From contig OY986966.1 in NCBI GenBank assembly GCA_963920575.1, forward strand, positions 10,270,048 to 10,334,047: a DNA stretch of 64,000 bases. Direction: 5' to 3'. Shown piece by piece: positions 10,695 to 21,187 of this stretch. Position numbers and translations under genes: made by a program. Origin of the DNA: Narthecium ossifragum (lineage: Eukaryota; Streptophyta; Magnoliopsida; Dioscoreales; Nartheciaceae). The notes below the pieces were generated by a model that saw nothing but the letters and a program-made list of their open reading frames with translations, was not told the DNA's origin and ran no database searches. The stretch's first letter is position 1; each line of letters opens with the position of its first letter.

Positions 10695-12490
10695 ATGGAA
10701 AATATAGAGGAACAAGCTACCAATAGACCACCATACTTCAATGGGTCCAACTATACATATTGGAAAACCAAGATGTAAATAATCATCCAATCTATGGATT
10801 ATGAGGCTTGGTTAGTAATAGAGGATGGACCTTATATCCCTATGAAAATTATTGAAGGGAAAGAAGTCCCAAAGACAAAGAGTGACTACACCCCCAATTG
10901 ATCTCAAGAACCTTCAAACTAATGCCAAGGCCAAAAGCTTTCTATTTTGTGCCCTTAGCCCTAGTGAATTCAATAGGCTCTCTACATGCAAATCAGAAAA
11001 AGAGATATGGGACAAACTTGAGGTTACTAATGAGGGACCAAGCCGGGTTAAAGAGTCCAAGATAAGTATGCTTGTACATCAGTATGAACTATTTTGTATG
11101 AAGAATGATGAAACCATTAGTGAGATGTTTACACGTTTTACTAACATATTAAATGTGCTTGAATCTCTTGGAAGAATTTATGCTAACGATGAGGTTATGA
11201 GGAAGATTCTTAGGTGTCTACCTAAGTCTTGGGATCCTAAAATGACAGCGATCGAAAAAGTCAAGGATCTATCCAAGTTGTCACTAGATGAGCTCATGGG
11301 TTCCCTCATGACCTATGAGATGAACTTGAAGAGAAGCAACGAAGATGGAGATAAAAAGAAGAAGACGGTTGCCTTCAAGTTATCTAGCAAAGACTCATCT
11401 GATTCAAGTGAAGGAGATGACGATGAGAAGCTGGCGATGATATCAAGAAGAATACAAAAAATCTTCAAGCGCCAAGGAGGAAAGAAATTCTTCAAGAAGA
11501 AATTCTCCAAAGGTGAAAAATACAATCCTACTTCTTCTAACTCAAATGAAATCATATGTTATGATTGTAGGAAGCCCGGACACTTCAAGTTTGAGTGTCC
11601 TCAACTCAAGAAGCCTTCAAAGAAGGAGTTCAAGAAAAAGAAGGCAATGATGGCTACTTGGGGAGAAAGTGATGTGGAAGAAGAAGAAAATGAGGTAGAG
11701 GATGACCTCATCCGATGAAGAAGAACAAGAGGTAGCCAATATATGTTTAATGGCACATGGAGATGAGGAAGAAGAAGAAAATGAGGTAGAGGATGAGCTT
11801 GCATTTGAAGAACTTTTTTATGCTTATTATGCTTTAGCTAATGATTTCAAATTCCTTAAAAAGAAATACTATGCTACTTGTAAGGATTTGAAGAAAGTAG
11901 AAGAAGAGAAATTAGATGTCATGCATAGGATTGGAACATTAGAAAATGAAAACAAATACATGCTAGACAACAACTCTTGTGACACTAATAATACACTTGA
12001 GGAAGAACTCAAGGACACTCAATATAAGCTCACATTATTGAAGAACAGAAACTATGATATGCAAAGGGAACTTATCTTCTTGAGGAAATCCAATACAGAT
12101 CTCACTCTTGAGGTTAATGTCTTAAAAATCACTATAGCTAAATTCGTGAAGAGTAGAGACAAGTTAGATGAGATTCTTGATAGCCAAAGGAACTCCTTAA
12201 ACAATGAAGGAATTGGCTACAACCCTAGGAAGGTGAACAACCAAAAGAAGACTAACTTTGTTAAAGCTTCTTCTCATCCTCCTAAGGTAGCACAAGCACC
12301 TATATGTCATTATTGTTGCAAAGTAGGTCACATTGCACCTAGTTGTTATCTAATGAGGCATGCTAATGCTAAGAAAATTTGGGCACCTAGACATTCATCT
12401 TCTTCTCTTATGCATAGTACTAATGCAAATGGACCCAAAAAGATTTGGGTACCAAAAATCAAGGTTTATTTCCTATTTGTAGGAATGTAT
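10695..12490 (+). pseudogene. copia gag (capsid, two zinc knuckles), broken
   Basis: A start at 10695 (MENIEEQATNRPPYFNGSNY) hits a stop after WKTKM. The reading resumes in another frame around 10852 and runs to 11718 with the gag core (FNRLSTCKSEKEIWDKLEV, LPKSWDPKMTAIEKVKDLSK) and a CCHC knuckle CYDCRKPGHFKFEC. A third frame, 11702-12523, adds an acidic coiled-coil-like stretch and a second knuckle-like motif CHYCCKVGHIAPSC. The long acidic C-terminal gag region fits SIRE-type elements. A run EEEENEVEDDL / EEEENEVEDEL is repeated at the frame junction, so a small duplication probably caused the break. Confidence 0.85.
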
Positions 12491-12956
12491 GAGATCCAAA
12501 ATCAAGACCAACACAAAGGCTAAAAGATGGTACTTTGATAGTGGATGCTCAAGACATATGACGGGTGAAAGGAGCATATTCTCAACTTTTCAATCTAAAG
12601 CTGGAGGAATGGTGACCTTTGGAGATAATGGAAAAGGAAAAATAATTGGCATTGGCAATATTGGTAAAACCTCTTCCATTATTATTGAAAATGTTCTGTT
12701 AGTTGAAGGTTTGAAACATAACTTGCTTAGCATTAGTCAATTATGTGATAGAGGCAACAAAGTTATTTTTGAAGATTCAAAATGCTATGTTAAGAATGCT
12801 CTTAGTGATAAAATCTTGCTAGTAGGTCATCATGATGGTAATGTATACACATTTTATCTTGATGATCTTGTTTGCCATAATGATGTATGCTTTAGTGTCT
12901 TAAATGATAATTCATGGTTATGGCATACAAGGCTTGGACATGCACACATGGATTTA
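12489..12956 (+). pseudogene. copia protease and start of integrase
   Basis: The protease active site is seen in WYFDSGCSRHMTGERSIF (DSGCSRHM, typical of copia). It is followed by the pre-integrase motif LWHTRLGHAHMDLI. The reading then runs into the inserted DNA transposon at about 12957, so the zinc finger and catalytic core of integrase are missing. Confidence 0.88.
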
Positions 12957-13049
12957 ATCGATTTTGATGCTGATGTGGCGATTTTGACCATGTTTTAGCT
13001 GATTTTGACCATGTTTTAGCTGATGTGGCCATAGGTTTGACCTCGACCT

Positions 13050-13860
13050 CTCCCTCTCATTCCTCCGTCGCGGCCTTAGCCCCGTCACCCTCGCTCTCAC
13101 CGCCTGCGCCCATGCCGGGGCTCTCGAGCAGGGCGTTTGGATCCACGGTACTTGGAGAGGAACACGGCGAACAAATGCTCCTTTGGGGACACCTACATTG
13201 GCTCAGCCCTCATAAGCATGTACGCTAAGTGCGGCTGCATCGTCGAGGCCATCAAGGTGTTCGACTCAATGCCAGAGCGTAATACTCATGTATGGTCGGC
13301 CATGATTGGGGCCTACGCCATTAATGGGCTTACCGTCGAGGCGGTGTGCTACCTGGCAAGGATGGAGGAACGGGACGGGCTACGACCGGACGGGATTGTG
13401 ATTCTTTGCGTGCTCACAGCCTGTGCCCATGCTGGGCGGGTGGAGGACGGGTTGCAACTCTTGGCCAGCATGAATGTGCAGTACGACTTGGTGCCGGATC
13501 ACGAGCACTATGGTTGTGCCATTGGCATGCTCTGCAAGGTGGGCCGCCTGGTGGACGCTGTGGGACTCATTCGCGCGATGCTGATGAGGCCTCTCGCCTC
13601 CGTGTGGGGTGCATTGCTCGCGGGTTGTAAGACCCATGGAAGCATTGAGCTGGCCGAGCTTGCGGTGGCAGAGCTCCAAAAGATCGCGCCATAGGAGAGT
13701 GGAGACGACGAGGGTGCGTATGTCCAGTTATCTAACATCTATATGAATGCCAACAGGAGGGAGGATGCCGGCAGGGTGAGGAAGCTGATAGGGAGCAGAG
13801 GGATCAGGAAGACGCCGGCTTGCAGCGCGATTGAGGTGGATGGGGTGGTGAGCTCCTTTG
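13050..13860 (+). pseudogene. Captured fragment of a PPR gene (E-class C-terminal part)
   Basis: The first frame reads VTLALTACAHAGALEQGVW. After a frame change near 13150-13190 the ORF 13137-13694 reads GSALISMYAKCGCIVEAIKV, FDSMPERNTHVWSAMIGAYA and PLASVWGALLAGCKTHGSIE, that is consecutive PPR repeats and the E motif. Beyond the TAG at 13692 the same protein continues with YVQLSNIYM.ANRREDAGRV and ACSAIEVDGVVSSF. PPR proteins bind organellar RNA; this is a piece without start, signal peptide or frame integrity. It is GC-rich in contrast with its surroundings, consistent with capture from a host gene. Confidence 0.9.
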
Positions 13861-14095
13861 GAGTGGTTTGAGAAAGGAGGCGGCTCAGTAGGTGGAGACG
13901 ATGAGGAGAAGCTCCACCACTCAATGTCGTGGATCTCGGTGCTCCCCTGCGTCGAAGTAGAGAAACCCACGTACATGAAGTCGTCCACCAACCGGCCGAG
14001 GTCGAGCGGAAACGACACCAGCGGCGCCGCCGGCCGGACCCTCTCTTGATCTCAACGCCGGCGGAGTCGAGATCGGCGACCTGGGCGGAGACCAT
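13855..14095 (-). pseudogene. Captured fragment of an L-type lectin receptor kinase
   Basis: The minus strand encodes SAQVADLDSAGVEIKRGSG in one frame, then, after a frame change, SFPLDLGRLVDDF and GFSTSTQGSTEIHDIEWWSF, the C-terminal signature of the legume-lectin domain found in plant LecRK proteins. The kinase and transmembrane parts are absent. It lies tail-to-tail with the PPR fragment, so the element joined two unrelated genes. Confidence 0.87.
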
Positions 14096-14335
14096 ACTCC
14101 CACATCAGCTAAAACATGGTCAAAATCACCACATCAGCTAAAACATGGTCAAAATCGATTAAATCCGGTCAAAAATAATAAAAAATTAATTTTCCGTCAA
14201 ATGGACTAACGGAGTTAGCCGTTTGGTACTAAACTGCACAGTTTGGTAACTTGGAGTATTGTTTTGCTGTTTTTAAACTACGTGGTACTAAACTGCAAAA
14301 TCATGAAACTACAAGGTATCAAAGTGCTTTTTGGC

Positions 14336-16156
14336 CTAGAATCTTCAATAAAAGAACCTTAGTGGTTGAAGAATCAACGCATGTTACTTTTGATGAAATG
14401 ATTATAGCTCCTAATAGAATTGATGGTAAAGATGATGATATTCCTAATGACAATTCAAAAAATGTAGTATATGAAACCCAAAATGATGTTGAAGAATTGA
14501 ATGATAGATTTGAGGAATCCTTTGAAATTACACCTAGTGATCAACATCATGATTTGCCAAAAGATTGGAAATATGCATCTTCACACCCAAAGGAATTGAT
14601 AGTTGGTGAATAATCAAGAGGAATCCAAACTAGATCTTCATTAAATGCATGTGCTAATCTAGCCTTTCTATCTCAAATTGAGCCCAAAACGATTGAGGAA
14701 GCACTAGAGGATGATCATTGGATCTTAGCAATGCAAGAAGAGTTGAATCAATTTGAAAAAAAATGATGTTTGGAATTTGGTACCTAGACCTTATGATCAT
14801 CCCATTATTCATACTAAATGGATTTTTAGAAACAAAATGGATGAATCGGCGACAATTGCAAGGAATAAAGCTACACTTGTTGCAAAAGGGTTCAATCAAC
14901 AAGAAGGAATTGATTTTGATGAGACTTTTGCACCGGTAGGTAGACTTGAGGCAATAAGACTACTTCTAGCTTTTGCATCTCACAAAGATTTCAAATTATA
15001 TCAAATGGATGTTAAGAGTGCCTTCTTGAATGGTTTACTAAAGGAAGAAGTCTATGTTTAACAACCCCCCGGATTTGAATATTATAATTTGAGAGATCAT
15101 GTATTCAAACTCACTAAAGCCTTGTATGGATTAAAACAAGCTCCTAGACCTTGGTATGAAAGGCTTAGCAAATTCTTGATGGATAATGATTTTTGTAGAG
15201 GAAAAATTGATACTACATTATTTACCAAATCAAAAGGCAAAGATTTGCTCTTGGTTCAAATTTATGTTGATGATATTATTTTTGGTTCTACAAATGATAA
15301 ACTTTATGAAGAATTTGTCACATGTATGCAAAGTGAGTTTGAGATGAGTTTGATGGGTGAACTCAATTATTTTATTGGTTTACAAATCATGCAAACTCGA
15401 TGAGGGATCTTTGTAAATCAAGCCAAATACACTAGAGACCTACTCAAGTTAGACAAGGATGAAGATGGGAAACTCGTTGAACAAACACTTTATAAAGGGA
15501 TGATTGGTTCTCTATTTTATTTGACCGCTAGTAGACCGGACATCATATTTAGCGTTTGCCTTTGTGCTAGATATCAATCTTGTTTTAAGGAATCTCATTT
15601 GGTTGCGGTCAAGAGGATCTTTAGATATCTAATAGGAACCCAAAATTATGGTTTGTGGTATCCTAGAAGATCATCTTTTGATCTAATTGGCTACTCCGAT
15701 GCGGATTTTGCCGGATGTAGGCTTGATAGAAAAAGTACAAGTGTTACATGTCACTTTCTTGGTTATGCACTTGTTTCTTGGTTCTCTAAGAAGCAAAATT
15801 CAGTTGCTTTATCCACCGCCGAAGCGGAATACATTGCGACGGGTAGTTGTTGTGCACAATTACTTTCGATTAAAATGTAATTGGTAGATTACAACATACA
15901 TATAGGCAAAATGCCCATTAGATGTGACAACACAAGTGCCATAAGTCTATCAAAGAATCTCATCCTACATTCTAGAACAAAGAACATAGAAATTAGACAC
16001 CATTTCCTTCATGATCATACACAAAAAGGAGATATTGCACTTGAATTTGTTAGCACCGAACACCAAATTGCAGATATTCTAACCAAACCCTTGAGTGAAG
16101 ATAGATTTCTATATCTACTAAGGGAGCTCGGGATGTCCAATGGATGTCCAAAATAA
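14336..16156 (+). pseudogene. copia reverse transcriptase and RNase H, broken
   Basis: Resumes at RIFNKRTLVVEES. Reverse transcriptase motifs: [40 protein letters not shown], then after a stop at 15060 ALYGLKQAPRPWYERL and the catalytic loop YVDDIIFGS. RNase H follows with GYSDADFAGCRLDRKS and STAEAEYIATGSCCAQ, ending with HQIADILTKPLSEDRF. In-frame stops at 14612, 15060, 15402 and 15879 and a missing frame at 14650-14750 show long decay. It would copy the element RNA to DNA if intact. Confidence 0.92.
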
Positions 16157-16364
16157 AGGAGCTAAAAAGAAAAGGTATGGTCACATCTTTATCTGCTTTT
16201 TATATAATATCCTACTTGAATGCTAAATTTTGGTAAATTGAGTAATTTTCATGATTTAAGAGTTGTTTTTAGCTCATAATATTTAGTTACACGTGTATGC
16301 AAAGTTTTGTGATGTTTTAATTTAAAAATAATTTTAAATTGAATTTTGAAACTCACTTTCTGGA

Positions 16365-16575
16365 ATTGGTTGTCGATCCAGACGTCCTGACGGTCGACCG
16401 TGCGTACATTCGCACTGGACGGTCGACCACCAACTCTTTCGATCGACCGCGGGCTTTCATTTTTAGACCTATTGTGTGCCACAGTCGACCACCAACTTTC
16501 TCGAATCGACCGTGCGACTTAAATGCTACACATATTGCTCACGACGGTCGACCGCCAACTTCTTACGGTCCACCA
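16365..16575. repeat. Second GGTCGAC palindrome array, upstream of the env-like ORF
   Basis: Modules GACGGTCGACCGTGCG, GGACGGTCGACCACCAAC, TCGATCGACCGCGGG and ACGGTCGACCGCCAACTT lie between RNase H and the third ORF. They belong to the same class as the LTR arrays but are not an LTR copy. Confidence 0.8.
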
Positions 16576-16631
16576 CCACGGATCGTGTGACAATAAGTGA
16601 GGGCATTTCAGTCATTTTAACTCAATCTCCT

Positions 16632-16642
16632 CTTATAACCCC
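16632..16642 (+). promoter_or_regulatory. TATA-like box before the env-like ORF
   Basis: CTTATAACCCC lies about 58 bp after the second palindrome array and about 140 bp before the ATG at 16778. The spacing resembles that of the array and TATA box in the LTRs. It could drive a separate transcript of the third ORF; this is inference. Confidence 0.4.
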
Positions 16643-16777
16643 CGATCAAAGCCTTTTCATTTTAACTCCTGGTTCGACCGTGCCCTAGCTCCTTCAACGA
16701 CCGCAGCCCGCTGCTCTTCCTCTCTCAAAACCACGATCTACTCTTCCCCTCTCAAAACCCTAACCAGGCCGTGCACC

Positions 16778-17959
16778 ATGCCTCACACCAAGAATGTCAG
16801 CCCTCCTCCACCTGAGGAACCAAGTCAAGCTGGGAAAAGGAAGACCGCAACAGCAAAGCAAAAGACCGGGACGAAGAAAACCAAAGGTTTGCTTGGCGTG
16901 TCTTCATCTAATCCTCCACCTACTCCTTCCTACGACGACTACTTCTTCCTAGATAAGGATATGTATACCTCCTGGTCTGAATTTATGGATAAGTTTGTAG
17001 TCTCGGGTAGAGCTCTTCAATTGCCCATAGGAAAGGAATATGTGGTTGAAAGATTTTTCGTTCATATGGGTTGGAAGATTTTTTATTGCAATCTTACTGA
17101 AAGTATTGATGAAGAAGGATGTGTGGCCCTTAGTAGCTATATCTATGGAAATGAATTCAAGATTACCATAGAATGGTTGAATGAGTTACTAGATGCACCA
17201 AACCAAGGAGAGTGCATATAATTTACTTCTTATGAGGATGTCAATAGAATTGATAAGGATAAAAAAGGGAGAAAGGCAATCCTTAAGGTTGTCCTAGTTG
17301 AGAAAAATCCTATATAATTAAATAGCCTACACCAACAATTTAGGAAGCTTGCCCACTTTCTACAAACAAATCTTTTTCCTAAGCTTGGCCACCATGATCA
17401 CTTGAAGCCCATCCATGCCTATGTTCTTTTTTGCATGGTTAGGAGGAAGCCTCTAAACCTAAGTTATCTCATTATCAAGGAGATGCTTAAGCTTAATGTT
17501 AGGCAATCACTACCTTTTGGGGGGCTTCTAATAAGAATTTTCCAAGCCCTTACCCTCAACCTAGCTATTGATGAAAGAAAACCCCTTTCTCAACCCTTCA
17601 ACAAATCTACCTATAAAAGGATGAAGATCGCCAAACGTGCTTTAGGTCTCGGTTTTCCTGATATCAGTGGTGATGAGGAAGGCGAGCATCAAGAAGAGCA
17701 TGATGAGGAAAATTTAGGGGGAGACGATGATGCGCCCAGATTTCAAGGTGACCCCTCCAGTAGCCGAGCTTGTCGCAACACGGCACAAAGACTTGATGAG
17801 CTTGAAGCAAGATTGGGAAGAATGGAAGTAAATCTAGGTGACATCAAGACTTCCCAAACAACACTCACCCAAGATCACGCCAAGATATCCAAGCAACTTG
17901 AAGACATTTTTTCCTACTTCAAAACTGAATTCCCACCTTCCACACCTTCAGTTGATTGA
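16778..17959 (+). pseudogene. SIRE-type env-like third ORF, broken
   Basis: The first ORF (16778-17221) starts MPHTKNVSPPPPEEPSQAGK, basic and Pro/Lys-rich, followed by a globular part (GKEYVVERFFVHMGWKIFYC, EFKITIEWLNELLDAP). A stop separates it from 17402-17959, which continues with HAYVLFCMVRRKPLNLSYLI, an acidic stretch EEGEHQEEHDEENLGG and a C-terminal coiled-coil-like segment RLDELEARLGRMEVNLGDI. Position after RNase H and the coiled-coil end match the env-like ORF of SIRE/Maximus elements, whose function is not established. No signal peptide is evident. Confidence 0.72.
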
Positions 17960-18462
17960 TCCTAAATTCCCATACTTCTTACTTATTTTTGATGATGCCA
18001 AAGGAGGAGAAAAAGTGTGATGAATGAATGTTGAACAATAGTCCTACATTTCATATTTTTACTCTTGTATTTTGGAAAACCTTGTTTTGAAATGAAAGTC
18101 TTGTAAATCCAAAGTTTTCCGAATGATTTTGAATGGAAGTATTATATGTAAGTGTTGGAATCTTTTGAATGAAACGCAAATGTGTTTGGATATTGTTATG
18201 TACAATGTTTTAATCTCAATGTTGAATATGAAATCACTTCATAAAACCTTAAATGTTATTATTGTAAAGAAGTGAACATGCAAAAATCCAAACTAGTCTG
18301 TCAAAATATCTTAAATGGAACTTCTCATATCATTTTAGAGATATATGACTTATGTGCATCTTAATAATTCACTTTAGAACACATTTCTTGAAAGAAATGG
18401 ATACATTGATTAAGGGGGAGTCAAAATATTTTATCATCACATTTAAAAGGATTATCATCATC

Positions 18463-18476
18463 AAAAAGGGGGAGAT
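18463..18476 (+). other. Polypurine tract of SIRE-like element
   Basis: AAAAAGGGGGAGAT directly precedes the 3' LTR start at 18477. Confidence 0.9.
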
Positions 18477-19542
18477 TGTTGATCCTAACCTTATTTTGAT
18501 GATGCCAATATACATTAAATGATAAAATATATATTTAATATTTATTACCCCTTTAATTGAAAATCTTAAATTCAATATTTAAGTCACTTTTGTATTGACG
18601 GTCGATGCATGGATCGACCGTGGGAATGTGACGATCGATCCATGGATCGACCGTGTGGTTGCACGTTGGATGCACCATACTTGGCAAAATGTATTGTTGG
18701 CTCATGGTCGAACGGTGCATCGACCGTGGGAAGCAATTTTCTTGACAGAGCCTGACGAACGATGCGACGGTCGATGCGGAGGTCGACTGTGGAGCATTTA
18801 TGAAGAAAAGTGAAAAAGCGACGGTCGATCGGAGCATCGACCGTGGGAAGCTTTTTTCTTGACAGAGGCTGACGGACGATGTAACGGTCGATGTCACGGT
18901 CGACCGTGAGGCATGACGGAAGAAGCATGGATCGACCGTCGATCAAAAAGGCTGAGTTTTTGTACATGATGGACGATACATAGATCGACCGCCAGCAACG
19001 CGTATAGTAAAAAAACTAGCCGTTGGAGAGCTGCAGAGAGCCATTGGAGGTCCTTGTTGAGCTGGTTGAAGCCCAGATATAAGTAGTTCTTTGATTTAAA
19101 CTTGCCACAACTTTTATCATTATTATTGAGATCATCTGAGCAAGTCTTAGCAAGAGTTTCTACTTATTCTCTTTTGAGCTACAACCTTTGTAAACCTTCT
19201 TCAAGTATGAAGAGGTACTTTGAGAGTTATCCAACAGCAAGTGGTTGTGATTGTAAGGTCACCAAGCACCGGGAAGCTTGGAGGAAAAGCTTGTAAACGA
19301 TTTGCAAGTAGTGGAACCTCAAGGGGAGCCTTGAGAGAAGTAGACGTAAACCAAGAGTTAGGTCGAACCACTATAAAATCGGTGCCATCTCTCTCACCTT
19401 CCTTGATATTATTCTTGCATGCTATTTTGCTTTAGTTTCATTTCATCTACAAGCATTTAAGGTGCTAGTTCTCTCGTACCTGATTTTTCCATTAATCTAG
19501 TTTTTTGAAAAGAGTCCAATTCACCCCCCTCTTGGACCTTCA
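18477..19542 (+). repeat. 3' LTR of SIRE-like copia element
   Basis: Pairs with 9511-10630 and has the same TG...CA ends. It contains the palindrome array at about 18595-19000 with small sequence differences from the 5' copy, and the same TATA-like box near 19075-19086. Confidence 0.9.
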
Positions 19543-20264
19543 CACCTACCAATATCCCCAGTATTTGGCCGATCCCATTTGGTCTTGGAATATTATCGCT
19601 ATGTATCGCCGTTGGACGATAAAATGGGTCATGGTGACTTAAGCTATTCTGAGCCTCCTTGGCCATTTTGAGTAGTCCCAATATGACTGGCCGATGGATT
19701 GTTTAATAAAACATATCCAGTGCTTGTCTCCGGCCCTATTATCGTGTTTGGCGGGAATGCTTGACCATTGCCATTTACATGAGTGTTATTATTGTCATTA
19801 GCATTTTGGCTGAGGTTAGGGGCGTTAGGAGCCTTAAGATCAATCGGCCTAGTGTTGTGTTGACCAGTACTTGCACTTGGGTTGGCAACATTCATGAAGT
19901 TTTGCATGGTCCACACAAAAGGTCTCAAAGCTAGAGCGATATGATTGGCCATTTGTTGATTAGTAGCATGTAAGGCTTCATCGACCATCATATGTGCGGT
20001 CCTAGCAGATATGGTCTCGTAATCTTGCCCATTTCTAATTGATGACCCACCTCATTCAGAACTACGGTATATCATTCTTTCCTAATATTATACTTGAGGT
20101 TGAACGATAGGTGAATAGACGATAGGTGTCTGGTCGATAGTCACGTGAACATTTTCCACATGTGGGGCATCACCGTGATCGACGTTTCTACCACCAATAT
20201 GAGTGGTATCTAGTCAAGTATGGGTAATGACCATACCATCAGGTTTAACTTGACCACTTTCCAT
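19543..20264 (-). pseudogene. Retand-like gag, N-terminal part
   Basis: The minus strand from ATG 20264 reads MESGQVKPDGMVITHT and then a stop. Further frames give ATNQQMANHIALALRPFVW (19991-19644) and SLSHHDPFYRPTAIHSDNIP (19681-19543). This is the Gln/Asn-rich N-terminal part of a Tat-type gag, continued at 9510 beyond the copia insertion. Confidence 0.65.
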
Positions 20265-20280
20265 AAACATTTAACACAGT

Positions 20281-20303
20281 GTCCCACCGAGTATGCCAAA
20301 AAA
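20281..20303 (-). other. Primer-site-like segment of the Retand-like element
   Basis: The minus strand reads TTTTTTGGCATACTCGGTGG next to the LTR end at 20304. The TGGCA..CTCGGTGGGAC form is like primer sites of Tat-type elements; I cannot assign the tRNA. Confidence 0.5.
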
Positions 20304-21187
20304 TGTTGACATGGAAATCTTATCGTAGACCGGCAATGGTCAAACTAGTCAAAATCAGGGACGTGATAAGGTTCAACTCCTTCAAACACTCAGTTCGAAC
20401 AGAGGTGTCAAATTAAATGGAAAATGTGATAGAGCTTAATTAAAATATATTCAAGTAGTTAGTAATGAAGAAAACTAAAGATAACTAACATTAGTATTAG
20501 AATAAGCCTAATTAAACCAGGAAAACACAGAAAAGTACTTTTAAACTAATTAAATCTAGATTAACCTTATCTTAATCCTACAATCGAAACGGATAGAAAC
20601 TATTTAGATTAAACTAGTTTAACTTAATCTAAAGTTTGATTTAAACTAATTAAACCTAAAATAAATCTAGATTAACTCTACAGTAATCCTAAGTTATTCT
20701 AATGGAGAAGAAAGAAACTAATATTATCAAACCATACTAACTAGATTAATTTAAGAAAACAGTAAAGAAGAACACTAAAGAACTAAGCTATCTCCATTAA
20801 TAAAAATGACTTACAAGTACAAAAGGAACGCATGAATCGATGCTTGAAAAGCTGATTACAAGAGTGTCAAATAGATTACAGTGGTAAAAGCCATGTTGTT
20901 TATATCTAATGAACTAATAACTGCTCTCACCTTGAACGGTTGTGGCGTAAGTGTAGGAGATCGTGTTATAACTGCGCCACAATTGCTCCTTCCACGTTCA
21001 GTTCTGGGTTGCTGATCACATGTGGCCGATGATCCTTCATTGCACACGTCATGATTACTTTGGATTACTTATCATTCCTTGTCCACGTCATACTTGCATG
21101 TGCTTCATGATCCTAGCTGGCACATGTTTAATTGCTTCTGACCGATAGTTTTGACTGGCTTGCCTCATCATGACCTTTGATCGATCA

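Larger units (their letters stand above)
12957..14335 (+). mobile_element. Mutator-like gene-capture element (Pack-MULE type) inside copia
   Basis: Inverted arms with the unit GATTTTGACCATGTTTTAGC flank the cargo: left arm about 12957-13035, right arm about 14100-14335, whose outer end reads GGCCAAAAAGCACTTTGATA on the minus strand. The cargo is GC-rich (unlike the AT-rich copia) and holds fragments of two host genes in opposite orientation. The left arm is shortened. The copia reading stops at MDLI and resumes at RIFNKRTLVVEES, so insertion was accompanied by loss of most of integrase. A GGATTTAATCGATTTTGA match is shared by the copia/left-arm junction and the right arm, which suggests a microhomology-mediated deletion. 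Confidence 0.78.
9511..19542 (+). mobile_element. SIRE/Maximus-like Ty1/copia element, full length, inactivated
   Basis: The two LTRs (9511-10630 and 18477-19542) start TGTTGATCCTAACCTT and end CTTGGACCTTCA. A canonical tRNA-Met primer site (10633-10644) and a polypurine tract (18463-18476) are present. Order inside: gag, protease, the start of integrase, a gene-capture DNA transposon (about 12957-14335) replacing most of integrase, reverse transcriptase, RNase H, palindrome array, and env-like ORFs. This order with a third ORF is typical of SIRE elements. Many stops (for example 14612, 15060, 15402, 15879) and the integrase loss make it non-autonomous. Flanks CACAT/CACCT agree at 4 of 5 bases. 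Confidence 0.9.

Noticed and set aside
13346..13738. Additional ORFs in other frames of the PPR fragment
   Set aside because: Shadow ORFs caused by high GC content; only the frame with PPR motifs is supported.
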